Source: Pseudomarimonas salicorniae (GTDB lineage Bacteria; Pseudomonadota; Gammaproteobacteria; Xanthomonadales; Xanthomonadaceae). Taken from it: 64,000 nucleotides of DNA. The position numbers and the translations under genes were made by a program. Where the stretch lies: NCBI RefSeq assembly GCF_023156535.1, contig NZ_JALNMH010000007.1, positions 207,351 through 271,350 on the forward strand, given 5' to 3'. How positions within the stretch are numbered: position 1 is the first letter of the stretch; each line of letters opens with the position of its first letter. Shown here one piece after another: positions 20,101 to 26,461 of this stretch. The notes under the pieces were generated by a model. That model was not told the DNA's origin. It did no database searches and worked only from the letters and a program-made list of their open reading frames with translations.

Positions 20101-23100
20101 CCCAGCCGCGGTGACCGGCCACCGCTGACCGGCGTGTACTTCAATCTGAACCCGCGCGTGGTGCTCGACGGCTTCGCGCCGCTGCGGGCCAGCATGCGCG
20201 AGGGCCGCAAGCCGGGCCTGCTCAGCGAGCTGATGTTCAACTTCTACGAGGAGGACGAGGCACTGGCGCTGGATCTGCACCACAGCACCGAGTTCTTCAG
20301 CCCCGGGCGCATCCGCGAGATCCTCGAGGCGCTGGACGCGGACATCGGCGCCCTGACCGGCGGCGCGCCCGCCTCTCCGGCAGCTACGTCGCCGACCGCC
20401 TCCGACGCCTCGACACCGAGCGCTTTCGGCCAGGCCATGCCCGCCCGCGATGCCGCACTGGGCGAGACCCCGCGCATCGAGCGCTGGATCTCGGCCCAGG
20501 CACAGCGCAGTGCCGACCGTATCGCGATCAGCGCCGGCGAGGAGCACTGGACCTACGGCCAGCTCGAAGCGCAGGCCAACCGTATCGCGCAGACGCTGCA
20601 GGCGCGCGGTGTGCGGCCGGGTGACTGGGTCGGTCTGTGCCTGCCCCGCGGGCCGCAGCTGATCGCCGCCCTGCTCGGCATCCTCAAGTGTGGGGCCGCC
20701 TACGTGCCGCTGGATCCGGCGTTTCCGCTGCAGCGGCTGCGCGACATGATCGAGGATGCCGGCCTGCGCCTGCTGCTGAGCGACAGCGAGAACGCCGCGC
20801 GACTTGAGGTCGGCGCGCTGGAGACCCTGCGGATCGACCTCGACGCCGCCGAGATCCGCGCCGCGGCCGGCAATGCTCCGCGCGTCGAGATCCGCGGCGA
20901 CGCCCCGGCCTACGTCATCTATACCTCCGGCTCCACCGGAAAACCCAAGGGCGTGGTGGTCCTGCAGCGCGGCGTGGCCAACTTCCTGCGCAGCATGGCG
21001 CACACGCCGGGCATGCGCGGCGACGATCGCATCCTTGCGGTCACCACGCTCAGTTTCGACATCGCCGTGCTCGAGCTGCTCCTGCCGCTCTGCCTGGGCG
21101 CGCGGATCGTGCTCGCCCAGCGCACCGACGCGATCGACGGCCAGGCGCTGCGCCAGCTGATCGAACGGCATCGGGTCAGCATCATGCAGGCCACGCCGAG
21201 CACCTGGCACCTGCTGCTGGAGGCCGGCTTCCGGGCACCGCAGGGCTTCCGCGCCCTGTGTGGCGGTGAGGCACTGAGCCCCGCCCTCGCCAGGCGCCTG
21301 CTCGACTGCGGCGTGGACCAGCTGTGGAACATGTACGGGCCGACCGAGACCACGGTCTGGTCGACCGTGTCGCAGGTCACCGACGCCCAGCACATCAGCG
21401 TTGGCCGACCCATCGACGATACCGTCGTGCGCCTGCTCGACGACTCGGGCCAAGAATGCGGCGTCGGCGAGCCGGGCGAGATCTGCATCGGCGGCGCCGG
21501 CGTGGCCCAGGGCTATCACGCCCGCCCCGAGCTGACCGCCGAGCGCTTCATCGCCGATCCCTTCGACGCCAGCCCCGGCGCGCGGCTCTACCGCACCGGC
21601 GACCTCGGCGCCTGGAACGAGGACGGCACGATCCGGCACATGGGCCGGCTCGACCACCAGGTCAAGCTGCGCGGTTACCGGATCGAACTGGGCGAGATCG
21701 AGGCGCGCCTGGAGCAGGTCCCCGGCGTCGCCCGCGCGGCGATGCGGGTGGAGAGCTTCGGCGAGATGGACGACCGGCTGGTCGCCTATGCGGTCCCGGC
21801 CCCCGGGCAGGCCCTGCCCGCGCTGGCCGCGCTGCGCCGCGAGCTTGGCCGCCATCTCCCCGACTACATGCTGCCCCAGGTGCTGCGCGAGCTGGCCGAG
21901 ATGCCGCTGCTGCCGAACGGCAAGATCGATCGCAAGTCGCTGGGCGCCGAGCTCGGCAGCGCGGCCTCGGCAGGGGCTCCGGCGAGCGCTCCGGTGGCGG
22001 CCACCCCGCAGCCTGCAGACCGGACAGCGAACGACGCGAGCCTGGTCATTGCTGCCGAGATGGGCCGCCTGCTCGGCCAGGAGGGCTTCTCGCCGAGCGC
22101 GAATTTCTTCGAGCAGGGCGGCCACTCGCTGTTGGCCGCCGAGCTGGCAGCGGCGATCAAGTCGAAGCTGGGCGTGCGACCCAGCCTTCGCACGCTGTTC
22201 GAGTCGCCGACGCCGCTGGCGCTGGCTGCGGCGCTGGGCGCCACCCGGAGCACCACGGACCCTGCGCCGCCCGGCGCAGCCGAGCCGCGCCGCCGCGAGG
22301 ATCGCCGACAGGCGCCGCTTTCCGTGCAGCAGCTTCGCGCCTGGTTCCTCGAACAGACCGCCCCGCACGGCAGCGTCAACCTGCTGCCCTCTGCCCACCG
22401 GCTGATCGGGGTCCTCGACGTCGATGCGTTCCGCCGCGCCCTGCGCGCCCTGGTCAGCCGCCAGTCGGTCCTGCGCAGCGTGTTCCTGCCCTCGAACGAC
22501 GGCGTGGTGATGGAGGTCCGCGAGGCCTTCGATCCGTCGCTGCCGATGACGGATCTGTCCGGCCTAGCCCGCGAGGTCGCCGAGTCGCGGGTGCGCGACA
22601 TCGTCGCCGGCCTGCAGGCCGAGCCCCTCGACCTCGGCCGCGGCCCGCCGTTCCGCGCCGCCCTGCTGCGCATGGGCGACGAGGAGCACGTGTTCGTCTT
22701 CGTCGTCCACCACCTGGTCTGGGATGGCTGGTCGTTCGACCTGCTGTATCGCGACATGGCCGAGCTCTACCAGGCCGAACTCGGCGGCGGCGAGGGCCCG
22801 GCGCCGCTGGAGCTGGAATACGGCGATTACAGCGCCTGGCAGCGCGAGCTGCTGGCCTCGGACGCGCTGCAGCCACAGATCGCGCACTGGCGGCAGCGCC
22901 TTCTTCCCGCGCCGGCGCCGCTGGCCCTGCCGCTTGACCATCCGCGCCCGCCGGAGATGAGCGGTCGCGGCGCCTCGGTCCGCCTGGTGCTCCCGCCCGA
23001 ACAGCTCGAGCGCCTGCACCGCCTCGCCCGGACCCGCGGCACCACCGTGTTCGTGATCCTGCTCACCGCCTATGTGGCCATGCTGCAGCGCCTGACCGGG

Positions 23101-24012
23101 CAGCGCGACCTGATTGTCGGGACGCCGGTCCGCGGCCGCGAGCACGCCGCCTTGCTGCCGGTCATGGGCTTCTTCGTCAACGCGCTGCCGCTGCGCTTCG
23201 ACGCGCCCCTTTCCGAGCTCGAGCCCGCCGTCGAGGCAGTCAAGGCGGTGGTCAGCGACGCGCTTGGTCACCCCGACGTGCCGGTCGAGGCCCTGGTCCG
23301 CGAACTCAAGCTGCCGCGTGACAGCAGCCGCCCGGCCCTGTTCCAGACCCTGTTCTCCTTCCAGGATGTGCGCGAACGGCCGCGCCGCTGGGGGCCCCTG
23401 CGCCACGAACGGGTCGGCGTTCCGGTCGGTGGCTCCAGCCACGAGCTGAGCCTGTGGTGCGTCGAAACCGCGGTCGGGCTGGAGACCATATTCACCTTTG
23501 CCGCCGACCTGTTCGCGCCCGACACCATCCGCGGCTGGGCCATGGCCTATCAGCGCCTGCTCGGGGCCATCGACCAGGAAGCCCTGTCCGGCCTGCTGGC
23601 TGCGCTGTCGGACAGCAGCCCGGATCGATCATCCGGCGCGGTCCCTGCTCCTTCCGCGGCCGCGCCCACGCGGGTCACGGAATCCGCCCCGCAGGGCGCA
23701 GCGCGCGAGCTGCTTCGGGCAATCTGGAAGGAGCTGCTCGCTGTCGATTCGGTATCGGACGACGACAACTTCTTCGAGCTGGGCGGCCATTCCCTGCTGG
23801 CCCTGACCATGGTCGGACGGGTCGAGGTGGCCTGCGGCAAGCGGCTGTCCCTGCTTCGCGTGGGCGACAGCAGCCTCGGCGCACTGGCCGCCGAGCTGGA
23901 GGCCGGGGAGCCGCGCCGCGAGCCGGAGCCGGCCCTGGCCACGTCATCCGTGGAAGCGACCGCCCGCCCCGCCGGCCGCAGGTGGATGCGCAGATTGCTC
24001 GGCCGCGAATGA
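14137..24012 (+). CDS. Hybrid PKS-NRPS megasynthase with internal aminotransferase
   Basis: Assembly-line enzyme of 3291 residues. Domains in order: carrier 1 (Ser47 in GAHSLL); ketosynthase about 101-525 (Cys272 in TACSTGL, His408 in EAHGTAT, His448 in KGNIGHT); acyltransferase about 618-965 (Ser713 in GHSIGE, HGFHS, suggesting malonyl-CoA); carrier 2 (Ser1032 in GLDSLSATQ); Gln-rich linker about 1113-1135; class III aminotransferase about 1195-1635 (FDEVVTGFR, PLP Lys1471 in YGKIIGGGLP); condensation domain 1 (SHLAVDG, His1788); adenylation domain about 2110-2600 (YTSGSTGKPKG, YGPTETT, YRTGDL, Lys2596); carrier 3 (Ser2664); condensation domain 2 (HHLVWDG, His2859); carrier 4 (Ser3219). There is no ketoreductase, acyl-ligase loading domain or thioesterase. 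The order parallels the aminotransferase modules of mycosubtilin/iturin (MycA) and microcystin (McyE) synthases. Expected chemistry: extend a carrier-bound acyl group by malonate, transaminate the beta-keto to a beta-amino group, then couple it to an amino acid, probably glycine. An ACGGAG ribosome site lies 8 nt before the ATG. It ends in an ATGA overlap with a hydrolase gene. Confidence 0.95.
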   Translation: MTGNRGEGTVQAGLEATTETIGAIWRDLLSMPELDARANLFEAGAHSLLVPQFLSRAREAGLDGLAVADVYDAPSVLGLARRLHAQPAAGAPRSSARSRPTEGIAIVGMSARCAGAENLDALWENLLAGVESLSRFSPDEVDPDVPERLRNSPHFVAARGVLRDVEGFDAEFFGISPREAVLLDPQQRMLLELSWHALEHAGIDPARHPRIGVYAGTANNQYAPLLQRHAPQLIRASGDFTAMLGAEKDFVATRIAHRLDLKGPAVTILTACSTGLVVVVQACEALAAGACDAALAGASTVLLPQAGGYLHVEGGMESADGRCRPFDAEASGTVFSNGGAVVVLKRLEDALADGDTIYAVIRGTGLNNDGGGKASFTAPSVSGQAAAIRMALDAAGVPARDVGYIEAHGTATALGDPIEISGLCSAFAPDTDERGFCWLGSVKGNIGHTWAAAGMFGLIKAALALHHGVIPASLHFRRANPQIDFGATPFKVCAGNQPWPRGDRPRYAGISSFGVGGTNAHVLLGEAPVATSTGVHEDGPQVLALSARSESAALALAGQLADRLERDPSGSLPELAYALLRGRPEQRWRLAVAAETAADAAAALRGARHAVEALPEARVVFLFPGQGSQQAGMAAAAYDALPGFARALDQALDAVAPHLDVDLRSLLLEDRPGHAERLEETRHAQPALFCIEWAFASWLGQLGLRPAALIGHSIGELSAACVAGVLTLEEAARLVCARGAAMWSQPRGAMLAARASAEVLRPLLGAEIEIAGLNAPELTVLAGPGAAIDTLAGQLEAAGIQSTRLRVSHGFHSEAMAGAMPKVESVAAGLAARAPRLPLYSCIDGARWPDQAPAPDYWARQLRAPVHFSAALAKEASIPGTLFVEVGPGQALSALARQHRAADGSALRVIALQPPAGRPAHACSALQGLAQLWAQGAAVVWPQPGGRRRVPLPLYPFARTRHWFERGEGSIEHQVAADTAPQRPSLPREETPVASRLPALRAELIQVFADACGLSPAELRCDQALVEQGLDSLSATQASLEIEQRLGAKLRFRRLLEDLDTVDKLAGFFDAELPADRFAPAPTTAASVEHPAQTATTAGLPALPALPAAADGTVQALVQQQLALMQQQLALLAGHPLTAATPAGPDPASAPAAAASSPQAAPGAASGDEPANLISKPFGASARITLSAQSELNDAQRRWVDDFTARYLERFGASREFSQRHRALMADPRVVTGFNPQWKDLVFPIVADRSEGARLWDIQGNEFIDLLSCFGANLLGYKPKAITEAMHAQLDRGIEVGPQHPLAAEVSALLSEFSGHPRVGFCNTGSEAVMGAMRIARTVTGRKTIAIFTNSYHGIFDEVLVRGTRQLRSLAAAPGILASSVENVLVLDYASEDALRVLRERGRELAAVMIEPVQNKYPTLQPRDFVRALREICDEAGCALIFDEVVTGFRLAAGGAQEFYGVRADICSYGKIIGGGLPMAAITGSAKWLDALDGGHWQYGDASYPEAGVTYFAGTYVRHPLALAAAKATLGYIKQRGPALFDELNARTQDLVDRLNAGFLARQAPVKAVHCASLWRLHWDEDQRYVSLFYYLARYHGLHLYEQFGHFVTEPMDAAVIDRIVEVFLGAVDELMELGLLTRRDGLPPPDGGKPTGSDREGALSPGQGERWLAANFDSQALRALNETLCLRLDGPLDVEALRGALGELQRRHAVFRLRIEADRPLQREVPGSERALDWKDLSQAADPDAALDAFAREAGLQTVELGEGPMIRMTLLRLDPQRHALHLVYSHLAVDGWAISVFLEELALLYRERTGGGASGLPTPGLPWEFARQEQARMAGPDGQADAAFWKRLLSDPPAALSLGDLPPSSSRSFTADTAYLRIEGARFAALKQLARDRRVTLFQLLLGTVATLVGRLGRQLEFLLSIPYASQGLGRHPALMSDGVLDLPLRVALADDRDVLGNLPAIRSVLMDALEHPLMTQGLAARLLALPSRGDRPPLTGVYFNLNPRVVLDGFAPLRASMREGRKPGLLSELMFNFYEEDEALALDLHHSTEFFSPGRIREILEALDADIGALTGGAPASPAATSPTASDASTPSAFGQAMPARDAALGETPRIERWISAQAQRSADRIAISAGEEHWTYGQLEAQANRIAQTLQARGVRPGDWVGLCLPRGPQLIAALLGILKCGAAYVPLDPAFPLQRLRDMIEDAGLRLLLSDSENAARLEVGALETLRIDLDAAEIRAAAGNAPRVEIRGDAPAYVIYTSGSTGKPKGVVVLQRGVANFLRSMAHTPGMRGDDRILAVTTLSFDIAVLELLLPLCLGARIVLAQRTDAIDGQALRQLIERHRVSIMQATPSTWHLLLEAGFRAPQGFRALCGGEALSPALARRLLDCGVDQLWNMYGPTETTVWSTVSQVTDAQHISVGRPIDDTVVRLLDDSGQECGVGEPGEICIGGAGVAQGYHARPELTAERFIADPFDASPGARLYRTGDLGAWNEDGTIRHMGRLDHQVKLRGYRIELGEIEARLEQVPGVARAAMRVESFGEMDDRLVAYAVPAPGQALPALAALRRELGRHLPDYMLPQVLRELAEMPLLPNGKIDRKSLGAELGSAASAGAPASAPVAATPQPADRTANDASLVIAAEMGRLLGQEGFSPSANFFEQGGHSLLAAELAAAIKSKLGVRPSLRTLFESPTPLALAAALGATRSTTDPAPPGAAEPRRREDRRQAPLSVQQLRAWFLEQTAPHGSVNLLPSAHRLIGVLDVDAFRRALRALVSRQSVLRSVFLPSNDGVVMEVREAFDPSLPMTDLSGLAREVAESRVRDIVAGLQAEPLDLGRGPPFRAALLRMGDEEHVFVFVVHHLVWDGWSFDLLYRDMAELYQAELGGGEGPAPLELEYGDYSAWQRELLASDALQPQIAHWRQRLLPAPAPLALPLDHPRPPEMSGRGASVRLVLPPEQLERLHRLARTRGTTVFVILLTAYVAMLQRLTGQRDLIVGTPVRGREHAALLPVMGFFVNALPLRFDAPLSELEPAVEAVKAVVSDALGHPDVPVEALVRELKLPRDSSRPALFQTLFSFQDVRERPRRWGPLRHERVGVPVGGSSHELSLWCVETAVGLETIFTFAADLFAPDTIRGWAMAYQRLLGAIDQEALSGLLAALSDSSPDRSSGAVPAPSAAAPTRVTESAPQGAARELLRAIWKELLAVDSVSDDDNFFELGGHSLLALTMVGRVEVACGKRLSLLRVGDSSLGALAAELEAGEPRREPEPALATSSVEATARPAGRRWMRRLLGRE

Positions 24013-24737
24013 GCAGCCCGGTGCTCGAACCGGTCCGGATCCCGGTGGGTCCTGCGTGGATCCACGCGCTTCTGCGTCGGCCGCCGACGCCGCGCGCCGT
24101 GCTGCTGGTGGCGCCGCCGTTCTTCCACGAATGGCAGCGCAGCTACCGGCTGTTCGCCCAGCTCTGCGAGGCGCTCGTCGAACACGGGCTGGCCAGCCTG
24201 CGCCTCGACTACCGTGGCTGCGGCGACTCCTGGGGTGACGACGCCGACTTCCTCCCCAGCCGGGCCCTGGCCGATGCCGAGTGCGCCCTGGGCTGGCTGC
24301 GCGAACGCTTCGAAGCCCTGCCCTGCGCCCTGCTGGGCATTCGCGGCGGCGCGCTGATTGCCGAACCGGTAGCCCGGGCCGCCGGCTTGCCCTGGGCGGC
24401 CTGGCAGCCCGTTCCCAGCGGACGTGTGCATCTCGACGAGCTGTGGGCGCGCGAGCGCCGCGAGCGCAGCAGCCGCGGCCGCTATCCCTGGCTGCTCGAA
24501 GACGTGGCCGAAGATCCCGGCGTGCTGATGGGGCAGCGCGTGCATCCGGAGTTCGGCATCGAGCTGTCCACCCTGCGCGCGGAGACGCCGCCCGACCTGC
24601 TGCTCGACGAATCAACCGACGACGGGCTCGACCCTGCCCTGTTCGGCTGGGTCCAGCAGATCTCCATCGCCGGCCAGCCGCCGCTGCCGGCGGTCCGCGC
24701 CGCGGCCCGGCGCCTTGGCGAACGCTTCGCGCCATGA
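24009..24737 (+). CDS. Alpha/beta-hydrolase-fold protein, atypical nucleophile (EPS/exosortase hydrolase 2-like)
   Basis: Protein of 242 residues translationally coupled to the megasynthase (ATGA). Hydrolase-fold marks are VLLVAPPFFHEWQRSYR (oxyanion region, 31-47), LRLDYRGCGDSWG (64-76) and the nucleophile elbow LLGIRGGALIAE, where Arg112 occupies the position of the Ser/Cys/Asp nucleophile. No convincing catalytic His is visible near the C-terminus. From memory, the exosortase-A-associated hydrolase 2 family (TIGR03101) has a similar Gly-x-Arg elbow, which would fit this locus. Possible roles are a non-catalytic partner of the next hydrolase, or help in releasing or transferring the megasynthase product. 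A conventional type II thioesterase is unlikely. Confidence 0.7.
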   Translation: MSSPVLEPVRIPVGPAWIHALLRRPPTPRAVLLVAPPFFHEWQRSYRLFAQLCEALVEHGLASLRLDYRGCGDSWGDDADFLPSRALADAECALGWLRERFEALPCALLGIRGGALIAEPVARAAGLPWAAWQPVPSGRVHLDELWARERRERSSRGRYPWLLEDVAEDPGVLMGQRVHPEFGIELSTLRAETPPDLLLDESTDDGLDPALFGWVQQISIAGQPPLPAVRAAARRLGERFAP

Positions 24738-25558
24738 TCCGCGAGCGAAGCCTCCTGTTCGAGGACGGCCGACTGGCCATCCTGACCGAAGCGCAGGGCC
24801 CTGCCCGGCTGGTCCTCGTGCTGTCCAATGCCGGCTTCATCCACCGCATGGGACCGTTCCGGCTGCACGTCGCCCTGGCCCGGCAGCTTGCATCGCTGGG
24901 CGTCTGCACGGTGCGCGTCGACCTGCCGGGAATCGGCGATTCGCTGCGCGCCGCCAGCCGTCCCCAGCTCAGCCTGGCCGGGGAACTGCTCGATCGCCTG
25001 GCGCAGGAAACCGGCTGCGAGCGCTTCATCGTCGGCGGCATCTGCAGCGCGGCCGACTTCGGCTGGTCGCTGGCTCTCGCCGACCCGCGCGTGGCCGGCG
25101 TCCTGCTGCTCGACGCACTCGCCCGCCGCGAACTGCCGGCCTACCGGCTGGGCCAGTTCCAGCTGCACTGGCGTCGCGGCCCGCGGGCCTGGCTCGACAC
25201 GCTGCGCAGGCGACTGCGGCCGCGCCCTGCGCAGGAGGCGGGCGCAGGGCCCCGCGCCGCGCCGCCCACCGATGCCGAGCTGCGTGACTGGCCGGCGCCC
25301 GGCAGCGAGTCCGCCCAGCTCGCGAAGCTGGTCGAACGCGGCACCGAACTGCTCTTCGTCTACACCGGCGGGGCGCTGACCTACTTCAGCCATCCGCGAC
25401 AGTTCCACACGGGCTACGGCCAGGCTACCCGCTCGCCGCGGGTCCGCTTCCGCTTCTGGCCCGATTGCGACCACCTGTTCTACCGCCCCGAGCACCGCGA
25501 GCGACTGCTCGGTGAAGTGTCATGCTGGATCCAGCAAAGATTCGGAGAAACGCCATGA
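24734..25558 (+). CDS. Alpha/beta hydrolase with Cys nucleophile elbow (EPS/exosortase hydrolase 1-like)
   Basis: Protein of 274 residues; the ATG overlaps the stop of the preceding hydrolase (ATGA). It shows an oxyanion loop LSNAGFIHRMG (30-40), VDLPGIGDS (62-70), a nucleophile elbow GGICSAAD with Cys104, and a probable catalytic His247 in DCDHLFY. A Cys-His hydrolase or acyltransferase directly behind an assembly line lacking a thioesterase is a good candidate for product release or transfer to an acceptor such as a sugar; this is inference. It resembles the exosortase-A-associated hydrolase 1 family (TIGR03100-like). Two such hydrolases side by side are a known signature of PEP-CTERM polysaccharide loci. 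Confidence 0.74.
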   Translation: MIRERSLLFEDGRLAILTEAQGPARLVLVLSNAGFIHRMGPFRLHVALARQLASLGVCTVRVDLPGIGDSLRAASRPQLSLAGELLDRLAQETGCERFIVGGICSAADFGWSLALADPRVAGVLLLDALARRELPAYRLGQFQLHWRRGPRAWLDTLRRRLRPRPAQEAGAGPRAAPPTDAELRDWPAPGSESAQLAKLVERGTELLFVYTGGALTYFSHPRQFHTGYGQATRSPRVRFRFWPDCDHLFYRPEHRERLLGEVSCWIQQRFGETP

Positions 25559-26421
25559 ACATCGATCGTGTGGGGCCCATCAGCGTGGCCGAGTTCCACG
25601 CCGAGTTCGTCGTGCCCCGCAAGCCCGTGGTCCTGACCCGCGCCATCGAGGACTGGCCGGCCTTGTCCACCTGGTCACCTGAGTGGTTCCGCGAGACCTG
25701 GGGAACGCGCAAGGTCCGCTGCCGCGGCGCGAAGGGCGAGACGACCCTGGCCGAGTACATCGACGGCCTGGCCGGCTCGACGATGGAATCGCCCTCCCCC
25801 TACCTGCGCAACCTCAACATCCAGACCGATTGGCCGGAGCTCGCCCCCGCCATCAGTCCGCGCTGCGCCTACACCCAGGACGACTGGCTCAGCTCCCGCG
25901 TGCTTCCGGCCGGCTGGCCCCGTGCGGCCAAGCACCTCAACCAGCTCTTCATCAGCGGCACGGGCACCTACATCCCGCTGCACTTCGACGACTGGATGAT
26001 GCACGCCTTCATCAGCAATGTTCACGGCGACAAGCGCTTCGTCCTGTATCCGCCCGGGCAGGCTGACCTGCTCTACCCGAGGGACGACTACTACCTCGTC
26101 TCCCGGTTCCCCAACCCCTTCGAGGTGGACCTGGGCGAGTTCCCCCGCTTCGCCGAAGCGACCCCATTGAGCATCGACCTGCACAAGGGCGAGTCGGTCT
26201 TCATTCCGTGCGGCTGGTGGCACACCACGAGAACCCTCTCGCCGTGCATCTCGGTCAGCTCCAACTTCGTATGCGAAAGCAATTGGAACGACTTCGCCGA
26301 CGAGCTGTGCCACATGCGTGACCGGCTCGGCGGACGCACCTGGAAGACCCCGCTCATCCGCGGCTACCTCGCCCTTGCCGGCCAGGCGCTGCGCTCCGGC
26401 CGGCGTCTGCGACTGCACTGA
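25555..26421 (+). CDS. JmjC/cupin_8-like Fe(II) 2-oxoglutarate oxygenase
   Basis: Cytoplasmic protein of 288 residues coupled to the second hydrolase (ATGA), with CGGAG upstream of the ATG. The fold signature is the double-stranded beta-helix iron triad HFD (His143, Asp145) and a distal His223 in GWWHTT, plus Lys160 in VHGDKRF as likely 2-oxoglutarate anchor. The N-terminal VVLTRAIEDWPALSTWSPEW is typical of cupin_8/factor-inhibiting-HIF-like hydroxylases. Such enzymes hydroxylate amino-acid side chains in proteins or on carrier-bound peptides. Position in the operon suggests tailoring of the megasynthase product; a protein substrate cannot be excluded. Confidence 0.8.
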   Translation: MNIDRVGPISVAEFHAEFVVPRKPVVLTRAIEDWPALSTWSPEWFRETWGTRKVRCRGAKGETTLAEYIDGLAGSTMESPSPYLRNLNIQTDWPELAPAISPRCAYTQDDWLSSRVLPAGWPRAAKHLNQLFISGTGTYIPLHFDDWMMHAFISNVHGDKRFVLYPPGQADLLYPRDDYYLVSRFPNPFEVDLGEFPRFAEATPLSIDLHKGESVFIPCGWWHTTRTLSPCISVSSNFVCESNWNDFADELCHMRDRLGGRTWKTPLIRGYLALAGQALRSGRRLRLH

Positions 26422-26461
26422 GCATGGCGCCCCGCGACCCCATCCAACGCATGGACTCGAA

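Noticed and set aside
19738..22398. Open frame of 886 codons on the - strand within the NRPS part
   Set aside because: Mirror frame of the condensation and adenylation domains with low-complexity composition; no start signals or homologous motifs.
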